From Bacteroidota bacterium (GTDB lineage: Bacteria > Bacteroidota > Bacteroidia > Chitinophagales > Chitinophagaceae), in assembly GCA_018970395.1 (NCBI GenBank), contig JAGWWM010000005.1, forward strand, positions 1 through 64,000: a stretch of DNA of 64,000 nucleotides, in the 5' to 3' direction. This document shows positions 1-9,336 of the stretch, one piece after another. A program made the translations under genes and the position numbers. Every line of letters begins with the position of its first letter. Position 1 is the first letter of the stretch. Under the pieces are notes generated by a model. That model saw only the letters and a list, made by a program, of their open reading frames with translations. It made no database searches and had not been told where the DNA came from.

Positions 1-1
1 T

Positions 2-949
2 CTAATTTGTACTTACAATGGTGAAAAGAATCTTCCGGCAACGTTAGATCATCTAAAACGCCTGAATACGGATCATAACAGATTACTGTATGAAATAGTG
101 ATAGTAGACAATGCTTCAACGGACGGTACATATTCGTTGGCTTGTAAGTATGCTGCTGATTATAGCAATTCAGTTTCCATTACTGTACTTCAGGAGCCAA
201 AGCAGGGGAAAGTATATGCAATGCAAAAGGCATTACCATTATTAAAATATGACTATGTTGTTATTTGTGATGATGATAACTGGTTGCAGGAAGATTATCT
301 GATGATAGCAGATGAGGTGTTTGAAACTTATCCCAAGGTAGGAGTGTTGGGAGGAATGTCTAAGCTGGCCGTAGAGGAAGGTTTTGAAACACCGGACTGG
401 TTTTGGAAAGTGGCGCCTGCTTATGCGGTTGGTAGGCAAGTTGAAAAGCCCGGATTTGTTGATTACAAGCAGAATCTTTGGGGCGCGGGTTGTATAATAA
501 AAAAGGAACCATTCTCTTTTTGTATTAATCAGGTTGAAATGCTGTTGGCTAATGACAGAGGAGAAGATACCGAGATATGCTACAGAATGCTGATGCTTGG
601 TTATGAACTATATTATGAGGATAGATTAGTGCTACAACATTTTATGCCTCCCAATCGATTAAGATGGGATGCTGTTACACTTTTTCTTCAAATAAATAAG
701 GAATCCTACAGGCAGGAGGTTTTACCTAAATATCATTTGTTTTTTAAATACTATATATACAAAAGATTCAGATGGCTTTCTAAGATGAAGTGGTCGGTAA
801 TTTACATGTGCAATAGATTAGGTTTTGTCGACAGCAGGAGTGATAAAAACTACAGAAACGGAGTTGAGATTTTTACAGATTTTGGAGTGTCTAATGAATT
901 TAAGCGAATAAATACATTTTATAAGTTATCAAAAACACGTATTAATTAA
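2..949 (+). CDS. GT2 family glycosyltransferase, 5' truncated by window edge
   Basis: Frame is open from base 2 (LICTYNGEKNLPATLDHL...IVIVDNAS...DDDN); ORF track starts at an internal GTG (98). Confidence 0.85.
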   Translation, partial: LICTYNGEKNLPATLDHLKRLNTDHNRLLYEIVIVDNASTDGTYSLACKYAADYSNSVSITVLQEPKQGKVYAMQKALPLLKYDYVVICDDDNWLQEDYLMIADEVFETYPKVGVLGGMSKLAVEEGFETPDWFWKVAPAYAVGRQVEKPGFVDYKQNLWGAGCIIKKEPFSFCINQVEMLLANDRGEDTEICYRMLMLGYELYYEDRLVLQHFMPPNRLRWDAVTLFLQINKESYRQEVLPKYHLFFKYYIYKRFRWLSKMKWSVIYMCNRLGFVDSRSDKNYRNGVEIFTDFGVSNEFKRINTFYKLSKTRIN

Positions 950-962
950 GTTTTTCTTGGCC

Positions 963-1745
963 ATGATATTGTCAATTATTACAATCAATTATAATAATGC
1001 TGAGGGATTAAGAAACACTATTGAAAGTGTATTAAAACAAAGCTTTAAGGATTTTGAGTATATTATTGTTGATGGTGCATCTACGGATAAAAGTTTGGAT
1101 ATAATCAAGTCTTTTGATCAGATTAAATTTAAATGGATAAGTGAAAAAGATAAAGGTATTTATGACGCGATGAATAAAGGGGTTACTTTTGCTAAAGGAA
1201 AATATCTTTTATTTTTAAATAGTGGCGATATTTTTTTTGATAATAATAGTGTTTTAGCACTTATTAATTCTCTGAATGATGAGGATCTTGTCTATGGAAA
1301 TATGATAGATTGTTTTGAAAATCCTCCAAAACCATACAAATACCCCGATAAATTGAGCTTGGATTACATGATTTGTAATGGTTTGCCCCACCAGGCAACC
1401 GCTATAAAAAAAGAGCTATTTAAAAAAGTAGGATTATACAATGATAACTATGATGTTATTTCAGATTGGGCTTTCTTTATGTTAGCTATTTTCAGATATA
1501 AAGCCTCTTATAAATATATTGATCTAACGATTTGTTCATTTGAAGGGGGAGGGCTAAGTAGTTCAAAATCTACCATTCCAACAATTATAAAGGAACAAAG
1601 AGCATTTATTAAGATAAATTTTAATGAACATCTTAAATTTTATAATCAAAATAGTACCCAAATCAAACGTTTTTTGCGCACCAAGCCCAGATATATTCGT
1701 TGGTACTATAAAGTTCTTACATTATTGAATGTACAGTATTCATGA
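963..1745 (+). CDS. GT2 family glycosyltransferase
   Basis: MILSIITINYNNAEGLRNTIESVL...EYIIVDGASTD: typical GT2 N-terminus. Confidence 0.88.
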   Translation: MILSIITINYNNAEGLRNTIESVLKQSFKDFEYIIVDGASTDKSLDIIKSFDQIKFKWISEKDKGIYDAMNKGVTFAKGKYLLFLNSGDIFFDNNSVLALINSLNDEDLVYGNMIDCFENPPKPYKYPDKLSLDYMICNGLPHQATAIKKELFKKVGLYNDNYDVISDWAFFMLAIFRYKASYKYIDLTICSFEGGGLSSSKSTIPTIIKEQRAFIKINFNEHLKFYNQNSTQIKRFLRTKPRYIRWYYKVLTLLNVQYS

Positions 1746-2086
1746 CTATTTTCTTTTTTTAATTTAAGATTATAGCTTTATCATCTTATAGGTTTTTTAT
1801 AAAATAGGGCTTTCTAATAAACTTTAAAAATATTCAGCCTCTTCTCTTACTTTTTCGGACAAAAACTAACACTTATCCTTAACGTTTATAAAAAAAATAA
1901 CAAGTGATTGATATAGTCAATATTATTAAACCGTCCTCATTAATTAAACGGACACCTCCTGAAAATTTTAATGATAATGAATCTCGTTATTTTAAATGGG
2001 ATTTTGATAATAAAATTGGTGTATGATGTACCCTTAAATTAGGACTGGTAATTAAGATATTATTTTTAAATCTTAAATTACCAATT

Positions 2087-2371
2087 ATGACAAAAAACAG
2101 CAGACGTAAATTCAGCGCCGATTTCAAGGCCAAAGTCGTTTTAGAAGCGTTCAAAGAGCGCAGTACCATTGAGGATTTGGCTCGCAAGTATGAGCTCCAT
2201 CCCACCCAGATTAATACATGGAAAAGAGAGGCTACAGCCAATTTGTCCTCTGTTTTCGGTTCTGGCAAATCGGAAGGGCAGACAGATGTGGAGCAGCAAA
2301 CTGAGAAGCTGTACGCCCAGATCGGACAGCTAAAAGTAGAGAACGATTTTCTTAAAAAAAAGCTCTTTTAA
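2087..2371 (+). CDS. IS3-family transposase OrfA (HTH)
   Basis: KFSADFKAKVVLEAFKERSTIEDLARKYELHPTQINTWKRE. Confidence 0.95.
   Translation: MTKNSRRKFSADFKAKVVLEAFKERSTIEDLARKYELHPTQINTWKREATANLSSVFGSGKSEGQTDVEQQTEKLYAQIGQLKVENDFLKKKLF
2354..2362 (+). promoter_or_regulatory. candidate -1 ribosomal frameshift slippery site A8G between orfA and orfB
   Basis: CTTAAAAAAAAGCTCTTTTAA near the end of orfA, with orfB in the -1 frame. Confidence 0.6.
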
Positions 2372-2394
2372 GACCTTTAGACGAGCGTCGTTCT

Positions 2395-3207
2395 ATGATA
2401 GATAAACAAAATAGTAAGTTGAGTATATCAGCCCAGTGCCGGATTTTACAGGTTCACCGAAGTGGATTGTATTACCAACCCTGTAGTGAAAGCCAGGAAA
2501 ATATCGCTATTATGCGCCTTTTGGATGAGCAGTATTTTAAAACGCCGTTTTACGGGGTAAGAAAACTGACCGCCTGGTTAAGAGGGCTTGGCCATACGAT
2601 TAATCGCAAGCGGGTAAAACGCTTAATGGATTTAATGGGCTGGCAAACTATCTATCGTCGCCCCAATACCAGTAAGCCTAATAAACAGAACCGGATATAT
2701 CCATACATACTAAAGGGATTGGAGATTAATCGCCCCAATCAGGTTTGGGCTATGGATATCACGTATGTGCCTATGCGGCGTGGTTTTATGTACCTCTGCG
2801 CTGTTATCGACCTTCATACCCGTTTTGTTTTAAACTGGAGCCTTAGTAATACAATGACTTCAGACTGGTGCATAGAAGTGGTCAGCGAAGCAATAGATAA
2901 ATATGGGAAGCCCGAGATCTTTAATACAGATCAGGGCAGCCAGTTTACCAGTAATGAGTTTATACGGTTATTATTATCCCACGACATCAAGATCAGTATG
3001 GATGGTAAAGGCAGAGCCATTGACAATATATTTGTTGAGCGCTTGTGGCGATCGGTTAAATATGAACATATTTATCTACATTCAGCACAAGATGGAGTGG
3101 CGCTGTATGAGGGGTTAAAAAATTATTTTGAATTTTATAATTCTGAACGGCCTCATCAATCATTGGATTATCAATCGCCTGCATCCTGTTATTTAAAAGC
3201 GGCATGA
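2395..3207 (+). CDS. IS3-family transposase OrfB (rve/DDE integrase core)
   Basis: RPNQVWAMDITYVPMRRGFMYLCAVID...NTDQGSQFTSNEF...NSERPHQSLDYQSPASCY; OrfB lies in the -1 frame relative to OrfA. Confidence 0.95.
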   Translation: MIDKQNSKLSISAQCRILQVHRSGLYYQPCSESQENIAIMRLLDEQYFKTPFYGVRKLTAWLRGLGHTINRKRVKRLMDLMGWQTIYRRPNTSKPNKQNRIYPYILKGLEINRPNQVWAMDITYVPMRRGFMYLCAVIDLHTRFVLNWSLSNTMTSDWCIEVVSEAIDKYGKPEIFNTDQGSQFTSNEFIRLLLSHDIKISMDGKGRAIDNIFVERLWRSVKYEHIYLHSAQDGVALYEGLKNYFEFYNSERPHQSLDYQSPASCYLKAA

Positions 3208-4277
3208 TTTTCAAAATTGAAAAAGGGGTTATCCACATATTAACGTGGATACTAAAAGAAAAGAAAAAAAGAAGCAAAAAAAGAAAAGAAAGGTAGTAGT
3301 AATAGTAGTTCTTTATATCTTAGAAAATACAATTACCTGTCCTACAAATAGGGTACATCATAGGTGAAATTCATTTAGCCCGAATTAATAAAGCCAGAGT
3401 AGTACAGTATTGGCTATTTTCAAGAATGACCCTACTTAAACATTATTGTCTTGTACCTCAGTTTTTGAAGCGTTTTTTTGGAAATCCTATTTAAAAAATA
3501 TCATTTTATCAAAAAGTAATTTAGATAAAGGATTATGGGTTATTGATAATTGGAGTAAGAATTATTTTCATTGGATTACAGATGTTCTACCACGTTTAAT
3601 TACATGTGAACAGGCAGGGGTTAGTTATCCGGTACTTTTGCCTGTAAATTTTTTGAATATAGGCTATATCAAAGAAAGTCTAGATATTTTTCATTTTGAA
3701 TATTTGCCTTATACCTTAGACAAATGTTATTTTATAAAAGAGCTATATGCGCCCTCACATTTATGTCCTTGTGGAGGAGATCCTGAACAGCTTCAAAGCG
3801 TAAGGCTAAAGTTCCGGATTAGTGATAAATTTGATTATTCGGCCTCAAGGAGAATTTATATAAGTCGTTCAAAGGCTTCTCGAAGAATCATTCAAAATGA
3901 ATTGGATTTAATTATTCTTTTAAATAAATATTATATAGATTGTGTGTATATGGAAGATTTAAATTTTTACGAACAGCGAAAATTAATGTCAGAATCAAAT
4001 TTCATTATAAGTAATCACGGTGCTGGTCTTACTAATATGATCTTCATGCCTGATAATTCAAAAGTAATTGAACTTGTGTCAGATTCATCTATTATTAATG
4101 CCTGTTTTTTTAATCTTGCGAGAGCATTAGGTCACCAGTATTACTATACGATTAATCATGGTGATAGCAATAATGTTCAACGTAGTAACATTACAGTTGA
4201 TTTAAAGAAGTTAGATAATCTTTTAAAACAGCTTTTCTGATTATTCTTACGTTTTTTGGCATTATTGAAATTAATCT

Positions 4278-4340
4278 ATGATCGCTATATCTGTCATACT
4301 CCCAGTCTACAAAGTTGTAAATTTAGTTACTAACGCTATT
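4278..4340 (+). pseudogene. remnant of a GT2 glycosyltransferase N-terminus
   Basis: MIAISVILPVYKVVNLVTNAIET resembles the GT2 start, then similarity is lost within the 75-aa ORF. Confidence 0.5.
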
Positions 4341-4606
4341 GAAACCTCTACAGCTATACGTAGCGATTTACCACATGGGATTTTGTTATGGATAAGTTTA
4401 GATTCAATGCGCTCTTGCAAATTACTTTTAAAACAATATGTTTCTCTTTTTCTTTATACATCAAATCTTTTTTCTTTTGTACCTTTTCTGCAGAATAAAC
4501 TTTAGCTGAACAACCTCTTTTGGCAATATTTCTCCCAAGGTTTAAAATTTGCAATTATTTATCTAACACAACAATCACAAGGCATAGAATTTATATATCT
4601 ACAAAA

Positions 4607-5704
4607 ATGAATCATTCTTTTTCAATAATCATCCCTTGTTATAACCATGGGCTATATTTATCACAAAATCTACAGTCGCTACTAAATCAGGATTTTCACA
4701 ATTGGGAAGCACATATAATAAATGACGGGTCGATTGATGAGACAGAATCAATCGCAATGAATTTCTCTAAACAAGATTCGAGGATTAATTATTGGTATCA
4801 ATCCAATTGTGGACTAGCTAATGCCCGAAACAAAGGTATTAATCATTCCAAGAATGATTGGATTATCTTTCTTGATGCTGATGATTATTTAAAACCTTTC
4901 ACTTTAAATATTTTGAATAATTATACTAATCATTCAGATATCATTTTGGGTGGATATGATTATGTTGATGAAGCAGGTAGATTGATTCATTCCGTAAAAC
5001 AACCGAATTTAGAGAATGCTAAATCGATCTTGACAACCAATATTGTTCCACCAGCTTCTATTGCAGTTCGTAGATCTTTTTTAAATCAAACGGGTCTTTT
5101 TGATTATAATCTGAAAAATACAGGTACGGAGGATTGGGATTTATGGATAAGATTTTATAAAGCCGGAGCACGATTCAGTATTATTCCGCAGTCTATTGCT
5201 AACTACAGGATTCTTCCGTTGAGTATGAGTCGAAATGCTGCCCGCATGTATGATGCCTTAAAGGAAGTTACATTAAGAGCTAGTAAAAAGGATGAGAGGG
5301 TTGGTGAGGATATGCCTCTTAACTTGGATTATGATATTGATCCACTTCCTGCCATTAAGCGCTGTTTGCTTATGTGCTTAGGCGTAAGTGTTATGCAGGG
5401 TAAAGTTTCGGAAGCTGTATTAATGTTTGAAAAAGAAGTACATCATTATGACTTTAAATTTATCCCGGCTGATTTTGCCTACATGTGTTCTTATCTTTCA
5501 TTTCGCTATCGCGAAAACCAAAATGATGTATGCTGGATTTTAAAAGATCTAAGGCCACTATATATAAAATTTTTACAACAAGCAGGTTTTGACAGATACT
5601 TTATTGCGTCGGCAGACAAACATCTTTTCCGTCGGGTCAGAATGTTGCAAAATCGTCATCGTTGGGGAGTGTTGTCGCCAGTAATAAATCGTTTATGGTT
5701 ATGA
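4607..5704 (+). CDS. GT2 family glycosyltransferase
   Basis: MNHSFSIIIPCYNHGLYLSQNLQSLLNQDF; start moved in from ORF-track 4520. Confidence 0.88.
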   Translation: MNHSFSIIIPCYNHGLYLSQNLQSLLNQDFHNWEAHIINDGSIDETESIAMNFSKQDSRINYWYQSNCGLANARNKGINHSKNDWIIFLDADDYLKPFTLNILNNYTNHSDIILGGYDYVDEAGRLIHSVKQPNLENAKSILTTNIVPPASIAVRRSFLNQTGLFDYNLKNTGTEDWDLWIRFYKAGARFSIIPQSIANYRILPLSMSRNAARMYDALKEVTLRASKKDERVGEDMPLNLDYDIDPLPAIKRCLLMCLGVSVMQGKVSEAVLMFEKEVHHYDFKFIPADFAYMCSYLSFRYRENQNDVCWILKDLRPLYIKFLQQAGFDRYFIASADKHLFRRVRMLQNRHRWGVLSPVINRLWL

Positions 5705-6711
5705 GTGGTATTTCAGTTGTGATATGTACGTACAATGGGAAAAGTCGATTAAATGAAACACTTCATTCGATTGTAACACAAAAAGTAAACCCAGGACTTT
5801 TATGGGAACTCATTGTAGTAGATAATGCTTCTGTTGACGGAACAGATGAGTTCGTTCAGAACCTTTTAAGTATAAATGCTTCACATCTAACCTGGAAAGT
5901 AGTAAATGAGTCTCAGCAGGGGTTGAACTATGCTCGTACTAAGGGACTGAAATCAGCTCAATACAATTACGTTTTATTTTGCGATGATGATAATATTTTA
6001 GATGCCAATTATCTGCAGTTTGCCTTTGATTTAGTACAAAAATATCCAAGTATCGGTGTATTGGGTGGGCATGGTATTCCTCTATTTGAGGGGGCAAAAC
6101 CAGAATGGTGGAATCGGTATTGCCATTCTTATGCGGTAGGTGCGCAGGCAGATGCTGATGGAAAAATCCAGGAAATTCCTGCAGAAGTCTATGGGGCTGG
6201 GGCAATTGTACGGAGATTGCCTTTATTAAATCTATTCGATAATGGTTTTCAAACCATCATGACTGATCGTAAAAAAGGGTCTTTAGTATCAGGAGGTGAT
6301 GTGGAATGGTGCTATCTGTTACAATTATTGGGTTACGAGATTTGGTATAGCTCAAAACTACAGTTTCAACACACCATGCCAACCAATCGCCTGGAATGGG
6401 CCTATTACCTGAAATTGAAAGAGGGGATTGCCTCAGGTGTTGCGCTTTTGTCGGGTTATGAATTTATATTAAAAAATAAACGGGGAGGGGTTGCGGGATA
6501 TGTCTTTTTTTACGGTAAAAGATTTCTCAGGTCATTCATCGCTTTATCCGTTTTCAGACTTAAAATGTCGCTAAACAAATATTACGCTGAAACTGCCGAT
6601 CTCGGTAGCGTTACCCTTACTGCTAAATACAAATCCTATCAATTGAATGTGAAAAGAGCGGTGAAACATTATTTACAACTGAAGAATAGCTTTATACAAA
6701 GTCAAAGGTAA
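5701..6711 (+). CDS. GT2 family glycosyltransferase, paralogous to the CDS at 2-949
   Basis: MSGISVVICTYNGKSRLNETL...CDDDN...GAGAIVRR; ATGA overlap with the upstream gene. Confidence 0.88.
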   Translation: MSGISVVICTYNGKSRLNETLHSIVTQKVNPGLLWELIVVDNASVDGTDEFVQNLLSINASHLTWKVVNESQQGLNYARTKGLKSAQYNYVLFCDDDNILDANYLQFAFDLVQKYPSIGVLGGHGIPLFEGAKPEWWNRYCHSYAVGAQADADGKIQEIPAEVYGAGAIVRRLPLLNLFDNGFQTIMTDRKKGSLVSGGDVEWCYLLQLLGYEIWYSSKLQFQHTMPTNRLEWAYYLKLKEGIASGVALLSGYEFILKNKRGGVAGYVFFYGKRFLRSFIALSVFRLKMSLNKYYAETADLGSVTLTAKYKSYQLNVKRAVKHYLQLKNSFIQSQR

Positions 6712-6894
6712 AAACTCAAAACCTAAAAGTTGGAGGTTGGAGGGAAATTTTTTTTAGTATTTCACACAAAGGTCGCAAAGTGGCAAAGCTCACAAAATAA
6801 GTGATGCAATGACAACAGCAAAGCAGACAAAAAAATATTAACTTTACCAAATTGGATAACTTATCCTATCTTCGTAAAATGAATAAACACCTAT

Positions 6895-7188
6895 ATGAGA
6901 GTTATATCAAAATCAATACTCCGTGAATTCTGGAAAAAACATAAGGATTCAGAACAACAATTGAAAGCGTGGCATAAAGAAGCTGCCAAGGCCAGGTGGA
7001 CAAATCCATCAGAATTGAAGGCTGAATATCCAAGAGCGAGTATTTTAAAAAACGGAAGAGTTGTTTTTGATATCTGTAGAAATAACTATAGATTGGTTGT
7101 TAAAATTCATTTTAATCGTAAAAGTATTTACATCAGATTCATTGGGACTCATAATGAGTATGATAAAATAGATGCTGAAAAAATATAA
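6895..7188 (+). CDS. higB: HigB-type toxin (type II TA mRNA interferase)
   Basis: FWKKHKDSEQQLKAWHKEA...YPRASILKNGRVVFDICRNNYRLVVKIHF...GTHNEYDKIDA. Confidence 0.87.
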   Translation: MRVISKSILREFWKKHKDSEQQLKAWHKEAAKARWTNPSELKAEYPRASILKNGRVVFDICRNNYRLVVKIHFNRKSIYIRFIGTHNEYDKIDAEKI

Positions 7189-7214
7189 ATTATTATCCTT
7201 TAAAGTCATACTAT

Positions 7215-7574
7215 ATGGATATCAAATTAATTAAAACAGAAAAAGATTATTATAAAGCACTTAAACGCCTTGATGAAGTTTTTGATTCACCGGCTAAGTC
7301 ACCTGAGTATGCAGAAGCAGAGATACTGGAATTGCTCATTGAAAATTATGAAAATGAGCATTACCCGATTGATACTCCTGATCCCATAGAGGCTATTAAG
7401 TTTAGAATGGAACAAATGGGATGGGATAATAATGATTTAGCAGAAGTAATAGGCTATAAAAGCCGAATTTCAGAACTTTTTAATCATAAACGTAAATTGA
7501 CATTGAAGATGATTAAAAATCTTCACGAAAAGTTGAATATTCCTTACGAATGCCTTATTCCCCGTTCCGCTTAA
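7215..7574 (+). CDS. higA: HigA-type antitoxin (XRE HTH)
   Basis: Directly downstream of higB; IKFRMEQMGWDNNDLAEVIGYKSRISELFNHKRKLTLKMIKNLHEKLNIP. Confidence 0.87.
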   Translation: MDIKLIKTEKDYYKALKRLDEVFDSPAKSPEYAEAEILELLIENYENEHYPIDTPDPIEAIKFRMEQMGWDNNDLAEVIGYKSRISELFNHKRKLTLKMIKNLHEKLNIPYECLIPRSA

Positions 7575-7661
7575 ATCAAAACCTTTTTTTTTCGGGTGTT
7601 CACTCTTTTGATGATTGATAATTTTACACAAAGCACACAAAGAGGCAAAGACCGCAAAGAG

Positions 7662-7794
7662 CGTCATGTTGAGCGATAGCGAAACAGCTCAAAAAGAACT
7701 CAAAAGTCAAAAGTCAAAAGCAATTAAAACTTTTAGGTTTTGCCTTTAGAATTTTGACTTAAACATGAGATCCTTCGCTTACGCTCATGATGAC
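7662..7794. repeat. paired-hairpin repeat (BIME-like) with AAAAGTC-type heptad spacer
   Basis: CGTCATGTTGAGCGATAGCGAAACAGCTC ... GAGATCCTTCGCTTACGCTCATGATGAC. Confidence 0.9.
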
Positions 7795-7840
7795 AGTTGG
7801 TTACTTACTTTTGATAGATATATTTTTCGTAAATTTGAAT

Positions 7841-7948
7841 ATGGCACTTAAACAACCTTTTCCATTCAAAGAAATATTGACTGTTGTAAGGAGGCTTACC
7901 CAAGCTCAAAAAGAAAGAATAATTCTTGAGATTGAGGGAGAAGTTTAA
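7841..7948 (+). CDS. possible 35-aa small protein, below the ORF-track size cutoff
   Basis: MALKQPFPFKEILTVVRRLTQAQKERIILEIEGEV: amphipathic, follows a TAAATTTG box; duplicated copy at 9232 is truncated after 5 codons. Confidence 0.4.
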   Translation: MALKQPFPFKEILTVVRRLTQAQKERIILEIEGEV

Positions 7949-7980
7949 TTTTTTTTAAATTTTATTAATTAGATTGAATT

Positions 7981-8388
7981 TTGAGTGATAATATATCAAA
8001 TATTGATGTAGATAAGATTGTAAGACATTGGATTGAGACATCAGATAATGACTTGAATACAATGATTACTTTATATGAATCAAAATCATATGGATGGGCT
8101 TTATTTATTGGTCATATTTCGACAGAGAAATTACTAAAAGCAATTTATGTTAAACGATTTGGTGAACACGCCCCGTTTACTCATAATTTATATAGGTTGG
8201 GAGAGTTAATTGGTTTGGATATGTCTAATGAGTATGCGGATTGGTTTGATGAAATTACCTCTTTTAATCTTAATGCCAGATATGATGATTATAAAAAAGA
8301 GTTTTACCAATTATGTACATCTGATTATACTAAAAACTGGATTGAAAGAATAATAACAGTTCGGATATGGATAAAAGAGATGCTTTAG
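7981..8388 (+). CDS. HEPN domain protein (MNT-associated)
   Basis: HWIETSDNDLNTMITLYESKSYGWALFIGHISTEKLLKAIYVKRFGEHAPFTHNL; overlaps the MNT gene. Confidence 0.85.
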   Translation: MSDNISNIDVDKIVRHWIETSDNDLNTMITLYESKSYGWALFIGHISTEKLLKAIYVKRFGEHAPFTHNLYRLGELIGLDMSNEYADWFDEITSFNLNARYDDYKKEFYQLCTSDYTKNWIERIITVRIWIKEML

Positions 8389-8684
8389 ATATTGTAATGA
8401 AGTACGCCAATGCAGTAAGATCGAAATATGATTTTGCTAAAATAATCTTGTTTGGATCTTATGCAAAAGGTAATTACAATAAAGATAGTGATATTGATAT
8501 TGCTGTAATTTTAAAAGATTACAGCAACTTGATTGACATACAATTGGATTTAATGCGATTAAGGAGAAATATTGACAGCAGAATCGAGCCCCATCCTTTT
8601 AGAGAAAAAGATTTTAATATTACTGATCCAGTTGTACATGAAATAGTAAAATACGGTCAAGACATAAAAGTGAACAATGCTTAA
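8367..8684 (+). CDS. MNT-type minimal nucleotidyltransferase
   Basis: KIILFGSYAKGNYNKDSDIDIAVI: GSxxxG...DxD motif. Confidence 0.9.
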   Translation: MDKRDALDIVMKYANAVRSKYDFAKIILFGSYAKGNYNKDSDIDIAVILKDYSNLIDIQLDLMRLRRNIDSRIEPHPFREKDFNITDPVVHEIVKYGQDIKVNNA

Positions 8685-8749
8685 TTTTAGTATTTCACAC
8701 AAAGGTCGCAAAGAGGCAATGCTCGCAAAGAGGCAATGCTCGCAAAGAG

Positions 8750-8911
8750 CGTCATGTTGAGCGATAGCGAAACAGCTCAAAAAGAACTCAAAAGTCAAAA
8801 GTCAAAAGCAATTAAAACTTTTAAGTTTTAACTTTTGAGTTTTGCCTTAAACATGAGATCCTTCGCTTACGCTTCCCGCAGACGCTTCGCTACGGGACAG
8901 GCAGGATGACG
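8750..8911. repeat. paired-hairpin repeat with a nested hairpin insertion in one arm
   Basis: Second arm GAGATCCTTCGCTTACGCT is split by TCCCGCAGACGCTTCGCTACGGGACAGG before AGGATGACG. Confidence 0.9.
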
Positions 8912-9031
8912 CTACCGAAATGTGTGGCGCTGGCAAGGCAGAACGCCAAGGCAGGTTCGTTTTTCGTCTTTCGTGGCTCGTTTTTAGTGCTTTTTCGATA
9001 GACGACCAACGATAAACGAATACGGTCTACT

Positions 9032-9186
9032 CGTCATGTTGAGCGATAGCGAAACATCTCATAAACATCATAAAAGTAAAACTGAAAACTTAAAAGTTAA
9101 AAGATGAAATCCTGTATTTTCTTTTAAGTTTTAACTTTTGAGTTTTGCCTTAAATATGAGATCCTTCGCTTACGCTCAGGATGACG
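9032..9186. repeat. paired-hairpin repeat
   Basis: CGTCATGTTGAGCGATAGCGAAACATCTCAT ... ATGAGATCCTTCGCTTACGCTCAGGATGACG. Confidence 0.9.
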
Positions 9187-9336
9187 TTTGGTTACTTACT
9201 TTTGATAGATATATTTTTCGTAAATTTGATTATGCCACTCAAACACTGAACGCCCTCCTGACTTACAAATTCAGGATATTATCGTGAAATTTTTACATTA
9301 TGATTTAAGTGATAATTTTATTTATCAAATAAACAA

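Larger units (their letters stand above)
2022..3362 (+). mobile_element. IS3-family insertion sequence, about 1.34 kb
   Basis: Imperfect terminal inverted repeats TATGATGTACCC(TTAAATT)AGGACTGGTAATT / TATGATGTACCC(TATTTGT)AGGACAGGTAATT; flanking GGTG (2018-2021 and 3363-3366) as 4-bp target duplication; encodes OrfA and OrfB. Confidence 0.93.
1904..4240 (+). pseudogene. GT61 (DUF563) family glycosyltransferase, interrupted by an IS3-family element and apparently frameshifted
   Basis: Removing the IS and one GGTG copy joins RTPPENFNDNESRYFKWDFDNKIG to EIHLARINKARVVQYW...; downstream frame has NYFHWITDVLPRL...SNHGAGLTNMIFMP typical of GT61. Confidence 0.7.

Noticed and set aside
2087-3362. IS element as carrier of accessory cargo
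   Set aside because: Only OrfA and OrfB fit between the inverted repeats.
4354-4554. 66-aa ORF (-) downstream of the GT2 stub
   Set aside because: No recognisable motif; low-complexity AT-rich region.
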